Below are positions 35,933 to 46,157 of a stretch of DNA of 64,000 nucleotides, piece after piece (position 1 is the stretch's first letter; each line of letters opens with the position of its first letter). Made by a program: the position numbers and the translations under genes. The stretch comes from Staphylococcus capitis subsp. capitis (GTDB taxonomy: Bacteria > Bacillota > Bacilli > Staphylococcales > Staphylococcaceae). Under the pieces are notes generated by a model. The model ran no database searches and was not told the DNA's origin. It saw only the letters and a program-made list of their open reading frames with translations. The stretch lies in contig NZ_CP145263.1 of NCBI RefSeq assembly GCF_040739495.1, forward strand, positions 1-64,000. Direction: 5' to 3'.

Positions 35933-38900
35933 TTGAAAAGAAAATTAGACTTTTTACCAAACAAAATGAATAAGTATTCGATTAGAAGATTTTCAGTAGG
36001 AACAGCTTCTATATTAGTCGGTACTACTTTATTGTTTGGAATTGGAAATGAAGCCCACGCAGCAGAAGGTGATCAAACACCTAATGCTAATGAAAATGTA
36101 GCTGACAAAGATGTGAGCGGAACGCAATTAAAAGAAGAAGCCCAAAATAACGAAGTAACAAATGAAGAGCCATCAAAAGAAGAAGCAACAAGTAAGGAAG
36201 TAACAAATGAAGAGCCATCAAAAGAAGAAGCAACAAGTAACGAAGTAACAAATGAAGAACAACCAAAAGAAGAAGCAACAAGTAACGAAGTAACAAATGA
36301 AGAGCCATCAAAAGAAGAAGCAACAAGTAACGAAGTAACAAGTGAAGAACAACCAAAAGAAGAAGCAACAAGTAAGGAAGTAACAAGTGAAGAGCCATCA
36401 AAAGAAGAAGCAACAAGTAATGAAGTAACAAATGAAGGCCCTTCATCAGATGAAGCGAGTGCAAATGACTCAACTTCAAATCCTGACTTTAATTCTAAGG
36501 TACTAAATGATTCAGTTCAAGAATTTGATAATGATCAATCTTCTGATAGTGAAGATAGAAATGTAGCTTATGCAACACCTAATGGAACAACAGCAACGCG
36601 TTCTGTTAAACCAGTTTCTAGAGTTGCAGTTAATCGTTCTCAAGCACAACAACAAGGTAAAAACGTTAATGATTCTATTAAAGTGACTTCAGTTAATACT
36701 GATAAAGACTATGTAGAACCTAATAATGGTCAAGGTTTCTCAGCTGACGTATCATTTGAAGTTGATGGTAAAGTTCATAAAGGTGATTATTTCACAGTTG
36801 ATATGCCAGAATATGCTGATTTTAATGGTATAGCAGATTATAAAGCAGCAAATAACAAAATTTATCCAACAATCAATGATGGAAACCAAGTTGTAGCCAA
36901 CGGTGTTTATGATACTCAAACTAAAAAACTAGTTTACACATTTACTGACTATGTAAATAAAAAAGATAATATTAAAGGTAATTTTGAAATTCCGCAATTT
37001 ATCGATAGAGCGAATGCTAAAACAAGTGGTAACTATGACTTAAATTATAATATTGCTGGTAACACAGTTACTAAACAAATGGAAGTTAAATATAACAATT
37101 ATAACGATGGTAACGTAGTTGCTAACACTAGTTCATTAATTACAAAAGCAGACTTATTTAATGTTGGTTCACACGATTATACTCAATATATTTATGTGAA
37201 TCCAAAATCTGAAGATAGTTATAACACACGCTTAACAATCCAAGGGTACCAAGAAGATATAAATGATAGTAGTACACTATTAAATCCCAATGATACTAAA
37301 ATTGAAATATTGGATGCTAAGTCATCTGATAATATTGTGCCAAGTTTCCATATAAATGACGAAGACTTTGAAGATGTAACTGGCAACTTTGGAATTAACC
37401 AAACAGGTTATAAAAAAGCACAAATAGATTTTGGTCACATTGATCATCCTTATATTGTTAAAGTTACTTCTAAAATTGATTCAAATTCAAGTCAAGATTT
37501 ACGTACACGTGTCATTATGGAAAATGAAAATGCAGAAGGTACTACAGACTTTTATGCACACGATAATACAGTTGAACGTTTAGGAGCAAACGGAGTTGCT
37601 ACGGGCAATGAAAAACTCTATAACCTTGGTGACTATGTTTGGGAAGATACAAACAAAAATGGCATCCAAGACGAGGATGAACATGGTATCGAGGGTGTAG
37701 AAGTATCGCTTACACGTCCAAATGGTACAGTAGAAACTACTACGACTAATTCTGAAGGTAAATATGAATTTAATGATTTACAAAATGGTGATTATGTTAT
37801 TAATTTCAAAACACCTGAAGGATATACAGCAACTAAATCTTATGAAGGTAATAATTCAGAAGTCGATTCAAATGGTTTAAGTACTGTGGGAACAATTAAA
37901 GATGCTGACAACTGGACTTTAGATAGTGGATTCTATAAAACGCCTTCTAAATACAGTTTAGGTGATTATGTTTGGTATGATTCTAATAAAGATGGCTATC
38001 AAGATGATGATGAAAAAGGTATTAAAGGTGTTAAAGTTACTCTAAAAGATAGTGAAGGTAACACATTAAAAACAACTGAAACTGATGAAAATGGTAAATA
38101 TCTTTTTGATGACTTAGATAGTGGTGACTACACTGTTCACTTTGATAAACCAGAAGGACTTACTCAAACATCAATTAGTACTGGTAATGATGATGCCAAA
38201 GATGCTGATGGTGAAGATGTACATGTAACAATTACAGACCATGATGATTTCAGCATTGATAATGGTTACTTCGAAGATAGTGAATCAGAATCGGAAAGCC
38301 ATTCAGATTCAGAAAGCCACTCAGACAGTGAGTCAACAAGCGAATCAGAGTCAGAGAGCCATTCAGATTCAGAAAGTCACTCAGATAGCGAATCAACAAG
38401 TGAATCAGAATCGGAAAGCCACTCAGATTCAGAAAGTCACTCAGATAGCGAATCAACAAGTGAATCAGAATCGGAAAGCCACTCAGATTCAGAAAGTCAC
38501 TCAGACAGTGAGTCAACAAGTGAATCAGAATCGGAAAGCCACTCAGATTCAGAAAGTCACTCAGATAGCGAATCAACAAGTGAATCAGAGTCAGAGAGCC
38601 ATTCAGACTCAGAAAGCCACTCAGATAGTGAGTCAACAAGCGAATCAGAATCGGAAAGCCACTCAGATTCAGAAAGTCACTCAGACAGTGAGTCAACAAG
38701 TGAATCAGAGTCAGAGAGCCATTCAGATTCAGAAAGCCACTCAGACAGTGAGTCAACAAGTGAATCAGAATCGGAAAGTCATTCAGATTCAGAAAGTCAC
38801 TCAGACAGCGAATCAACAAGTGAATCAGAATCGGAAAGCCATTCAGACTCAGAAAGCCACTCAGACAGCGAATCAACAAGTGAATCAGAATCGGAAAGCC

Positions 38901-39085
38901 ATTCAGACTCAGAAAGCCACTCAGACAGTGAGTCAACAAGTGAATCAGCTTCAGACAACCATTCAGATTCTGAACTACCAGAAACTGGTAAAGAAGACAA
39001 TCACCAAGGATTAATCGGAGGAATGCTTGCAGCATTCGGAGGATTAACATTATTAGGTAGACGTCGTAAAAAAGAAGAAAAATAA
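35933..39085 (+). CDS. SD-repeat surface adhesin (Sdr family, LPETG-anchored)
   Basis: A sortase-anchored MSCRAMM of about 1050 residues. In order: YSIRR-GxxS signal peptide (cleavage after AHA), 15-residue repeats [15 protein letters not shown] (36152-36440), a ligand-binding A region with the latch-type motif YTFTDYVN, two SdrD-type calcium-binding B repeats (each starting LGDYVW), eleven 20-residue Ser-Asp-type repeats (38281-38940), LPETG, a hydrophobic span and RRRKKEEK. I choose the TTG at 35933 because GGAG is 8 bases upstream and the protein then starts [11 protein letters not shown]; the earlier ATG at 35846 is not needed. The SD units contain His and Glu as well. It is followed by its likely glycosyltransferases. 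Confidence 0.93.
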   Translation: MKRKLDFLPNKMNKYSIRRFSVGTASILVGTTLLFGIGNEAHAAEGDQTPNANENVADKDVSGTQLKEEAQNNEVTNEEPSKEEATSKEVTNEEPSKEEATSNEVTNEEQPKEEATSNEVTNEEPSKEEATSNEVTSEEQPKEEATSKEVTSEEPSKEEATSNEVTNEGPSSDEASANDSTSNPDFNSKVLNDSVQEFDNDQSSDSEDRNVAYATPNGTTATRSVKPVSRVAVNRSQAQQQGKNVNDSIKVTSVNTDKDYVEPNNGQGFSADVSFEVDGKVHKGDYFTVDMPEYADFNGIADYKAANNKIYPTINDGNQVVANGVYDTQTKKLVYTFTDYVNKKDNIKGNFEIPQFIDRANAKTSGNYDLNYNIAGNTVTKQMEVKYNNYNDGNVVANTSSLITKADLFNVGSHDYTQYIYVNPKSEDSYNTRLTIQGYQEDINDSSTLLNPNDTKIEILDAKSSDNIVPSFHINDEDFEDVTGNFGINQTGYKKAQIDFGHIDHPYIVKVTSKIDSNSSQDLRTRVIMENENAEGTTDFYAHDNTVERLGANGVATGNEKLYNLGDYVWEDTNKNGIQDEDEHGIEGVEVSLTRPNGTVETTTTNSEGKYEFNDLQNGDYVINFKTPEGYTATKSYEGNNSEVDSNGLSTVGTIKDADNWTLDSGFYKTPSKYSLGDYVWYDSNKDGYQDDDEKGIKGVKVTLKDSEGNTLKTTETDENGKYLFDDLDSGDYTVHFDKPEGLTQTSISTGNDDAKDADGEDVHVTITDHDDFSIDNGYFEDSESESESHSDSESHSDSESTSESESESHSDSESHSDSESTSESESESHSDSESHSDSESTSESESESHSDSESHSDSESTSESESESHSDSESHSDSESTSESESESHSDSESHSDSESTSESESESHSDSESHSDSESTSESESESHSDSESHSDSESTSESESESHSDSESHSDSESTSESESESHSDSESHSDSESTSESESESHSDSESHSDSESTSESASDNHSDSELPETGKEDNHQGLIGGMLAAFGGLTLLGRRRKKEEK
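36152..36440 (+). repeat. 45-bp tandem repeats in the adhesin N-terminus
   Basis: Six full 45-bp copies and a partial one encode variants of [15 protein letters not shown], with swaps EEPS/EEQP, N/S and K/N. Copy number may vary between strains. Confidence 0.9.
38281..38940 (+). repeat. 60-bp tandem repeats encoding the SD region
   Basis: Eleven units of exactly 60 bp each encode [20 protein letters not shown] with silent variation. Histidine occurs twice in every unit. The wall-spanning stalk of Sdr proteins is normally plain Ser-Asp. Confidence 0.95.
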
Positions 39086-39164
39086 ATTTATTATAGTGAC
39101 AGGGCAAGTTAATTGAGTTAGCTTGCCTTGTTGCACATACATATTTAATAGAAGTAGGGGTAAT

Positions 39165-40667
39165 ATGACGATTTATAATCTAAATTTTGGTATCGGTTGG
39201 GCGAGTAGTGGTGTTGAGTACGCACAACTTTATCGACGAAACATATTAAAGGGTTTAAATGAAGATTTTAAGTTTATATTCTTAGATTTTATAAATAAAG
39301 AAAACATACAAACACTTACGAGTAATTTAGGTATAGCAGATGATGAAGTGATATGGCTATATCAATATTTTACTGATGTAAAGGTTAAACCTACTTCTTA
39401 TACAATTGAAAATATTATCGAAAACATTGAATCACATGACATACAAGTTAAAAATATAAAAGATAAAGTAACGAGAATTTATTTTAATAATAAAAGTTGT
39501 TATGTCAATTGTTATTTGAAGGATAAAAATATTGTTGATCGAGCTGAATTTGTTTCGAATGGGAAACTGATTCGAAAAGAATTTTATACATATACTAAAG
39601 TTTTTACTGAGTATTATGCTCCATATAATAAAAAAGCTAAAGTTTACTTACGAAAATTTTTCAATGAAAATGGAAGCGTAGCTTATGAGGAAATAGTTCG
39701 AGATGGCGATAATATGTATGTTTTTCCGAATAAGATTTTATATTCCAAAAAGGAATTCATTGGGTACTTCATTAGCCAACTTAATTTAACGAGTGATGAT
39801 ATTTTATTGGTAGACCGTTCTAAAAACGTAGGTCAGGTTATTTTAGAAAATAAAAACGAAGGACATATTGGAGTGGTCATTCACGCTGAACACTATAATC
39901 ACTCAAATACGAATGACCAATATATTTTATGGAATAATAATTACGAATATATGTTTAATCATGTTCGGGATATAGATTTTTATATTGTTGCGACACAAGA
40001 TCAAAAAAGAGTCTTACAACAACAATTTGAAAAATATAAGAATCTTAAACCCAAAATATATACAATTCCAGTGGGAAATATTAGCCGTTTGAATAATGAG
40101 CAGCAACGAAAACCTTACTCTATTATTACAGCTTCTCGTTTAGCAAATGAGAAACATGTTGATTGGCTCATCAAAGCAGTCGTCAAAGCTCATAAAGTAA
40201 ATTCAGATATCAGCTTTGATATCTATGGTGAAGGTTCAGAAAGAAAAAAATTGCAGCAAATTATCGATAACTCCCAAGCTAATAGTTATATCAAGCTGAA
40301 AGGACATGTTAATCTTGCTGAAGTTTATAAACAATATGAATTATATCTTTCAGGTTCTACAAGTGAAGGATTTGGTTTAACACTAATGGAAGCCGTTGGT
40401 TCTGGTCTTGGAATAATAGGCTTTGATGTATATTATGGTAATACCACATTTATCAATAATCATATCAATGGTTTTAAAGTACCTATTGATACAGTAAATA
40501 TAGATGAAAATAATCTAGTCACTGAATTAGCAAACAAGATATTATTGTTCTTCACTCAAAATAAAGAAAAAGTTAGAGCAGGGTCTTATCAAATTGCAGA
40601 AAAGTATTTGATTGAGAATATCAAAGAAGACTGGAAAAAGTTAATTAATGAGGTGCTAAATGATTAA
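39165..40667 (+). CDS. GtfA-type glycosyltransferase for the adjacent SD adhesin
   Basis: A 500-residue GT4-fold glycosyltransferase with the C-terminal nucleotide-sugar site (SGSTSEGFGLTLMEAVGSGL) and N-terminal GIGWASSGVEYAQ, matching the GtfA/SdgA-like family that adds GlcNAc to Ser-rich surface proteins. I start at ATG 39165 after GTAGGGG; ATG 39123 lies upstream of that site and is not needed. It begins about 80 bases after the SD adhesin and overlaps the next gene by 8 bases. The SD repeats are the obvious substrate, which is inference from position. No accessory SecA2/SecY2 genes are near. Confidence 0.88.
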   Translation: MTIYNLNFGIGWASSGVEYAQLYRRNILKGLNEDFKFIFLDFINKENIQTLTSNLGIADDEVIWLYQYFTDVKVKPTSYTIENIIENIESHDIQVKNIKDKVTRIYFNNKSCYVNCYLKDKNIVDRAEFVSNGKLIRKEFYTYTKVFTEYYAPYNKKAKVYLRKFFNENGSVAYEEIVRDGDNMYVFPNKILYSKKEFIGYFISQLNLTSDDILLVDRSKNVGQVILENKNEGHIGVVIHAEHYNHSNTNDQYILWNNNYEYMFNHVRDIDFYIVATQDQKRVLQQQFEKYKNLKPKIYTIPVGNISRLNNEQQRKPYSIITASRLANEKHVDWLIKAVVKAHKVNSDISFDIYGEGSERKKLQQIIDNSQANSYIKLKGHVNLAEVYKQYELYLSGSTSEGFGLTLMEAVGSGLGIIGFDVYYGNTTFINNHINGFKVPIDTVNIDENNLVTELANKILLFFTQNKEKVRAGSYQIAEKYLIENIKEDWKKLINEVLND

Positions 40668-41979
40668 TTTATACGATAAATTAAATAGTCAAACGCTTCA
40701 ATTACATCAATCATTTTTAAATGCGAATATTAATCCTAAAACTGTTGTTGTTGATGACGATGGATTCTTACCAAGTGATGTTTTGTCACCTTATAAATTT
40801 TTCTCTAGAAACACAATTGAAAAAGAAAGGCCTCTTTTCTTCAATGAAGTACCTGTTCCGAGATTTTGGGAAATAGAAGGTTCCAATCAATCAGCTGTAA
40901 TTAAGGATAGGGATAAAATAAGAGGCAAAATAGTTTATCAAAAGGAATATGGTAATAGAGCTGTAGCTTCAGTAGAGTGGCTCAATAAAAGTGGACATGT
41001 TCAATTCATAGATTATTATAATCGACATGGTTTTCGATTTGCTCAATTAGTAATGGATGATCATCAAAATCAAATAATCACACGCTTTTTTGATCAAAAT
41101 AATGATGAATTTTTGGTGGAGAATTTCGTTACTAAGGATTTAATTTTAAGATGGGACAATAAGGATATATTTTTTGATAATCGCATATCATTTTTGTCAT
41201 TCTTTTTTGAAAAAGCGAATTTATCAATAGAAGATATAGTGCTTAACTCATTTGCCACATCATTTTTATTTGTATACCATCAACGAGAGACTAATTTGAA
41301 ATGTAGAATATTTTGGCAAGAAAAAATTAAAGATGAGTTACCTGAAAATATGAAAGTTGCTCTAAAAAATATAGAGAATTTGAAGATTTTAATTCCTGAT
41401 AAAAAGGCATATGATTGTGTGATGGATGCTGTTGAAGCCTCACATCAACATAAAATTGAATATATAGGTTACGTGTATGAATTTTTAAAAGTAAATCAAT
41501 ATAAAAATGAGGCTCTCATATTAACTAATTCTGATGATATACCACATATAGATAGTATTGCCAAAGAGAATCAAAATGTTACATTTCATATTGCATCTAA
41601 AACCGAAATGTCTTCAAAATTATTACAATTAGATAAAATACAAAATATAAAATTATATCCTGAAAGTGCTGAAGATAATATATTAAATCTATGTCAAAAA
41701 TGTGATATTTACTTAGATATAAATAAAGGAAATGAAATTTATGAAAGTGTACGTTTAGCATTTGCACATAAAATGCTCCTGTTTGCATATGAAGAAACTG
41801 TACACAATAAACAATTTGTTGATGGAAATAATATATTTAAATTAGATAATTATCATAGTTTAAGTGACGTTATTGGTGAAATTAGTAGTAATAAAACTAT
41901 ATTTTCTAATAAATTAAGTATGCAGTTACAATTCGCTAATTCAAGTTCAATTGAATCATTTCAAAAGAGAATAGAGTAA
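40660..41979 (+). CDS. GtfB-type glycosylation chaperone/partner
   Basis: A 439-residue protein resembling GtfB (Gtf2), the partner that binds acceptor and stabilises GtfA. The start INLYDKLNSQTLQLHQSFL and the VVVDDDGFLPSDVLSPY segment fit this family; it lacks the strong nucleotide-sugar motif of GtfA. It overlaps gtfA by 8 bases, so the two are co-translated. The alternative is the SdgB-type second glycosyltransferase found next to sdr genes, but the length and missing GT4 signature favour GtfB. Confidence 0.8.
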   Translation: MINLYDKLNSQTLQLHQSFLNANINPKTVVVDDDGFLPSDVLSPYKFFSRNTIEKERPLFFNEVPVPRFWEIEGSNQSAVIKDRDKIRGKIVYQKEYGNRAVASVEWLNKSGHVQFIDYYNRHGFRFAQLVMDDHQNQIITRFFDQNNDEFLVENFVTKDLILRWDNKDIFFDNRISFLSFFFEKANLSIEDIVLNSFATSFLFVYHQRETNLKCRIFWQEKIKDELPENMKVALKNIENLKILIPDKKAYDCVMDAVEASHQHKIEYIGYVYEFLKVNQYKNEALILTNSDDIPHIDSIAKENQNVTFHIASKTEMSSKLLQLDKIQNIKLYPESAEDNILNLCQKCDIYLDINKGNEIYESVRLAFAHKMLLFAYEETVHNKQFVDGNNIFKLDNYHSLSDVIGEISSNKTIFSNKLSMQLQFANSSSIESFQKRIE

Positions 41980-42124
41980 TAAATCTTGGTTTAATTTGTA
42001 AAAGTACTACAAAGTCTTTATTTTTTTAATTATTTATTAAAATTTTATTTAATTATAGTAAATTTTAAAAATAACATAATTTCTTTTGTTATACTCATTT
42101 CATCAAACGAAATGAGGTGTATGA

Positions 42125-43114
42125 ATGAGGTATTTGAACTGGTCACGCAAATGTTTAATCACTACATTCCTAATTGTAATCAGTTTATTATTAGCATTTT
42201 CCACAATTACTTATGCTAATGAAAGTAAGTCTGAAGACAGTCTTAAAATCACAACACATAACGTTTACTTCTTACCTACAGCATTATATCCCAATTGGGG
42301 ACAATCGCAGCGCGCTGATTTAATTTCAAAAGCTGATTATATACAAGGTCAAGACGTCGTTATTTTTAATGAATTATTCGATAAAAAAGCATCCAATCGT
42401 CTTTTAACAAATTTACAATCACAGTATCCTTATCAAACGCCTATTGTTGGTAAAGGTACAGACGGTTGGCAAAAGACTTCAGGTACTTATAGAAAAGTAA
42501 AACCAGTGAGTGGTGGCGTTGGCATTGTAAGTAAATGGCCAATCGTTGAACAAGAACAACATATCTACAAAAAGGGTTGCGGCGCTGATAAAGCTGGCAA
42601 TAAAGGTTTCGCATACATTAAAATTAATAAGAATGGTAAATACCAACATATTATCGGAACACACCTTCAAGCTGAAGATCCAATTTGTATTAAAGGAAAA
42701 GATAAAAAAATTAGACAAAGTCAAATGGATGAAATTAAACAATTTATCAAAGATAAACATATTCCTAAAAATGAACCCGTATATATCGGCGGTGATTTAA
42801 ATGTCATTAAAGGTTCAGAGGAATATCAACAAATGCCTGATAACTTGAACGTTTCGTTACCTACACAATTTGATGGCAACGCCTATAGTTGGGATACACA
42901 AAGCAATGGCATTGCTAAATATAACTATCCTAAATTAGAACCACAGCATTTAGATTATATTTTACTAGATCAAGACCATGCACAACCAAGCTCATGGCAT
43001 AATTATGTACACAAAGTGAAGTCACCAGAATGGTCTGTGAAATCTTGGGGCAAGACATATAAATATAATGACTATTCAGACCATTATCCACTTTCTGCAT
43101 ATGCATCAAATTAG
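42125..43114 (+). CDS. hlb: Beta-haemolysin-type sphingomyelinase C
   Basis: A secreted magnesium-dependent phosphodiesterase that cleaves sphingomyelin to ceramide and phosphocholine. The 329-residue protein has a signal peptide (cleavage near TYA-NES) and the exonuclease/endonuclease/phosphatase fold with TTHNVYFLP, IFNELFD, IGTHLQAED, GGDLNV and the catalytic SDHYPL. The two cysteines of the Hlb disulphide are present (KKGCG and DPICIKG). The start is preceded by AATGAGGTG. It is intact, with no phage at the usual hlb attachment site. Confidence 0.95.
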   Translation: MRYLNWSRKCLITTFLIVISLLLAFSTITYANESKSEDSLKITTHNVYFLPTALYPNWGQSQRADLISKADYIQGQDVVIFNELFDKKASNRLLTNLQSQYPYQTPIVGKGTDGWQKTSGTYRKVKPVSGGVGIVSKWPIVEQEQHIYKKGCGADKAGNKGFAYIKINKNGKYQHIIGTHLQAEDPICIKGKDKKIRQSQMDEIKQFIKDKHIPKNEPVYIGGDLNVIKGSEEYQQMPDNLNVSLPTQFDGNAYSWDTQSNGIAKYNYPKLEPQHLDYILLDQDHAQPSSWHNYVHKVKSPEWSVKSWGKTYKYNDYSDHYPLSAYASN

Positions 43115-43150
43115 TATTGCTATGTATTTGAATATTAATACTTAAAATAG

Positions 43151-43204
43151 GAGCTATATGGAAATCATAATTTAAAATTGATTTCTCATATAGCTCTTTT
43201 TTTA
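43151..43204 (+). terminator. Terminator after hlb
   Basis: A long stem pairs GAGCTATATG with CATATAGCTC and continues inward (GAAATCA with TGATTTC), followed by seven T. Confidence 0.88.
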
Positions 43205-43372
43205 AATTACCAATGCATGAGTATGGGCCCTCTTAAAGTAACTTTACAAAGGAATTATAAACCAAACATGTTAATATGTATGAAGTAAATAATAAATGTA
43301 ATTGTATGATTGTGAGGACGCTCAAATTTAGATTGAGCAACTTATATATAATAAAAAAAAGGGAGTTTGATT

Positions 43373-43891
43373 ATGACGAAAGAGGTATGTGCGTATCTAG
43401 CTGTCTCAGTGGACGGCTTTATAGCTGATAAAGATGAATCAGTTCAGTTCTTAGAAGAAGTCAAAGGCGAAGGGGATAATGGCTATTCAGATTTTTATAA
43501 TAGCGTAGATGTTGTAGTAATGGGTGGACGTACCTTTAGATGGTTAATTAATAATGGTGTTGAAGAGAATCCGTATCAAGGTAAGAAGGTAGTAGTAATT
43601 TCCTCGAAAGTCACAGATATTGATTGGGATATTGAATTCTATAGCGGTGACTTAGACGAACTTTTTAATAGATTTAATAATAATGAAAAAATATGGATTG
43701 TTGGTGGAGGTAAGTTGATTTCAACTTTAATTAATTTGAAGATCATAACATCGTTAAAGTTGACTATAGCACCAACAATACTTACCCAAGGTGTTGAGTT
43801 ATTAAATTCAATAGATGAGAAAGTAAAACTCCACTTACGTGACGTTACACAATATAATCAATTTGTCGAGTTAGATTATGAAATCATTTAA
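43373..43891 (+). CDS. Dihydrofolate reductase-like (RibD C-terminal) protein
   Basis: A 172-residue protein of the DHFR-fold RibD_C family (YLAVSVDGFIADKDE, VVMGGRTFRW, IWIVGGGKLIST). Members are NADPH-dependent reductases of often unknown substrate; it lacks the features of true FolA. I start at ATG 43373 after GGGAG. It is monocistronic, with an inverted repeat at about 43320-43339 upstream (GCTCAA with TTGAGC). Confidence 0.85.
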   Translation: MTKEVCAYLAVSVDGFIADKDESVQFLEEVKGEGDNGYSDFYNSVDVVVMGGRTFRWLINNGVEENPYQGKKVVVISSKVTDIDWDIEFYSGDLDELFNRFNNNEKIWIVGGGKLISTLINLKIITSLKLTIAPTILTQGVELLNSIDEKVKLHLRDVTQYNQFVELDYEII

Positions 43892-44082
43892 TTAAACAAG
43901 GTAGTAGATTATTGCACCTGCTCAATTATAAGAGTCATGATTTACAAAAGGGGAAGTGTGACGGTTGTCTGAAGTAAGACAAACAGTAATGTTAAATTAT
44001 GTTTTTTGATTTCAATTAGTTACGCATACTTTAATTAAGTATCATCACAAACTTTTACCTTCATACCTCTACTAAACATGTT

Positions 44083-44153
44083 AAAAGCCTATAATTACGA
44101 AAGTGTACGTTACATTTTAAACGCGCTATTCATTTCCGTGATTATAGGCTTTT
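44083..44153. terminator. Large bidirectional terminator hairpin
   Basis: AAAAGCCTATAAT (44083-44095) pairs with ATTATAGGCTTTT (44140-44152) around an extended imperfect stem. It separates the DHFR-like gene from the opposite-facing ICMT gene. Confidence 0.75.
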
Positions 44154-44157
44154 CATC

Positions 44158-44652
44158 TTATATATTCATTAATTTTTCTTCTTGTTTAATACGCACATAT
44201 AAGAAATATGCATAAGGTAATAATAGTATCATTGAATATGTAGCGTGTGTTAATAATAATACGCCGATTAACTCTGGAATGATATTTAAGAAGTAATTAG
44301 GGTGCTTGGTCACTTTATATAACCCAGATTTAATTATAGGATGATTTGGTAAAATAAATAATTTCAATGTCCAAATACCACCTAAAGTTTTGATTACAAT
44401 AAATAACATGATATAAGCAAAAATTAATATGATTAAACCAATGCCATTTACTAAACTAAAAGTATCTTTATTAATAAGTGCTTCCACACCAGCACAAACG
44501 TAGATTAAAACATGAGTGATTGCTAGAAATTTTGAATTCTTGACGCCATATTCAATAGCGCCCTCAGCGATTAATTGTTGTGAATGATTGATAGATATCT
44601 TTAAACTAATTAATCTGATACAGAAAAAGATAAGTAAAATAGTTAAAATCAT
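44158..44652 (-). CDS. Isoprenylcysteine carboxyl methyltransferase-like membrane protein
   Basis: A 164-residue integral membrane protein with four to five helices and the ICMT/DUF-type C-terminal motif GLYKVTKHPNYFLNIIPELIG followed by YVRIKQEEKLM. The family (PF04140-like) methylates carboxyl or related groups in eukaryotes; the bacterial substrate is unknown. A GGAGG-type site precedes the ATG. Confidence 0.8.
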   Translation of the reverse strand: MILTILLIFFCIRLISLKISINHSQQLIAEGAIEYGVKNSKFLAITHVLIYVCAGVEALINKDTFSLVNGIGLIILIFAYIMLFIVIKTLGGIWTLKLFILPNHPIIKSGLYKVTKHPNYFLNIIPELIGVLLLTHATYSMILLLPYAYFLYVRIKQEEKLMNI

Positions 44653-44821
44653 GGTGTCCTCCGTCTTTTATTTTATATATTAACCTTAAATGGATAACAT
44701 ACAGTATTTTATAAAGGAAACGCATGAAATACTATTAACTATTTATTAATTTTAGAACAATGATATTATTTAATTTTTAGTTTAATCATTAGAAGTCTAT
44801 CATTCTTGAAGCAATCATTAA

Positions 44822-44859
44822 TAAAATATCCCCCTGTTAACCGTATGATTAACAAAGGG
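44822..44859 (-). terminator. Terminator of dus (minus strand)
   Basis: On the minus strand CCCTTTGTTAA pairs with TTAACAGGGGG with small mismatches, then an ATATTTTATT tail, just past the dus stop. Confidence 0.65.
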
Positions 44860-44870
44860 ACAAGTGTGTA

Positions 44871-45848
44871 TTAAGATTCTGTATTATTTCTTTTAGCCTC
44901 GAACTCATCAAGCAATTCGCGTGCTTCGTCTATCGTTTCTGTACTCATCAACTTATGGCGCAATTGACTCGCGCCTTTAATGCCACGAATGTAGATTTTA
45001 AAGAATCTACGTAAAGCTTTGAATTGTTGAGTCTCCTCATTTGAATACTTTTCATACAATGATAAATGTAATCTAAATAAGTCTAATAATTCTTCACTTG
45101 TATGTTCACGTGGCTCTTTCTCAAATGCGAAGGGATTATGGAAAATGCCTCGACCAATCATTACACCATCAACACCATATTTATTAGCAAGTTCAAGACC
45201 TTTTTGTCTATCTGGAATATCACCATTAATCGTTAACAAAGTATGTGGTGCAATCTCGTCACGCATCGCTTTAATTGCTTCAATTAACTCCCAATGTGCA
45301 TCTACTTTACTCATTTCTCTACGCGTACGAAGGTGGATAGATAAGTTTGCGATGTTTTGTTCAAAGACGTGTTTAAGCCAATCTTTCCACTCATCAATTT
45401 CGTAATAACCAAGGCGCGTTTTAACACTTACGGGTAGTCCACCTTCTTTAGTCGCTTGAATAATTTCAGCCGCTCTTTCAGGACGTAGTATTAGTCCAGA
45501 TCCTTTACCTTTTTTCGCAACATTAGCTACTGGGCAGCCCATATTTAAATCAATCCCTTTAAAGCCCATTTCTTTCAAACCAATACTCATTTTTCGGAAT
45601 TGCTCAGGCTTATCTCCCCATATATGAGCGACCATAGGTTGTTCATCTTCACTAAACGTTAAACGTCCACGAACACTGTGTATACCTTCGGGGTGACAAT
45701 AACTCTCAGTATTTGTAAATTCAGTGAAAAACACATCCGGTCTAGCAGCTTCACTCACTACATGACGAAAGACGATATCCGTCACGTCTTCCATTGGTGC
45801 CAAAATAAAAAATGGACGTGGTAATTCACTCCAAAAATTTTCTTTCAT
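44871..45848 (-). CDS. dus: tRNA-dihydrouridine synthase
   Basis: An FMN-dependent enzyme that reduces uridines in tRNA D-loops. The 325-residue protein has the FMN barrel start [13 protein letters not shown], the catalytic cysteine segment [25 protein letters not shown] and [15 protein letters not shown]. Which of the tRNA positions it modifies cannot be told from sequence alone; Firmicute members are DusB/DusA-like. The 300 bases upstream (to 46157) hold no other gene. Confidence 0.93.
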   Translation of the reverse strand: MKENFWSELPRPFFILAPMEDVTDIVFRHVVSEAARPDVFFTEFTNTESYCHPEGIHSVRGRLTFSEDEQPMVAHIWGDKPEQFRKMSIGLKEMGFKGIDLNMGCPVANVAKKGKGSGLILRPERAAEIIQATKEGGLPVSVKTRLGYYEIDEWKDWLKHVFEQNIANLSIHLRTRREMSKVDAHWELIEAIKAMRDEIAPHTLLTINGDIPDRQKGLELANKYGVDGVMIGRGIFHNPFAFEKEPREHTSEELLDLFRLHLSLYEKYSNEETQQFKALRRFFKIYIRGIKGASQLRHKLMSTETIDEARELLDEFEAKRNNTES

Positions 45849-46157
45849 AATATATTTAAACCTTCTTAATTATTAGTATCTCACACTTTTATGCATGATG
45901 ATATTACCATAAAAAGTGAACTTACACAAAATGAATTTTAATAGTTATTATTTTTTAGAAGGGAGTCTACGAGTGGTCTAAAAAAGAATGAGTATATGAT
46001 TATTTTTATTTAAAAATTATTACAAACGCTATGTTATTTAGCTTTTTAGATTGAGTTGAATTATTTATGACTACAAATTCTCAGAAGTACATTTATTATC
46101 TCCCATAGTTTAATAACTGCTATACTAAATTAATAATGCAGCTAAAGGAGTTATTAT

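Noticed and set aside
36152..36440. 45-bp repeats as a CRISPR array
   Set aside because: They are contiguous copies without spacers and are translated in frame.
38281..38940. Regular 60-bp repeats as a CRISPR array
   Set aside because: There are no unique spacers. The repeats are in frame and encode the Ser-Asp-type stalk.
38241..39014. Long open frame in another reading frame within the SD repeats, and large antisense frames there and at 36087-36479
   Set aside because: Tandem repeats keep all frames open. The translations are low-complexity shadows of the adhesin gene.
42125..43114. Phage disruption of hlb
   Set aside because: The frame is intact from signal peptide to SDHYPL and no phage genes are nearby.
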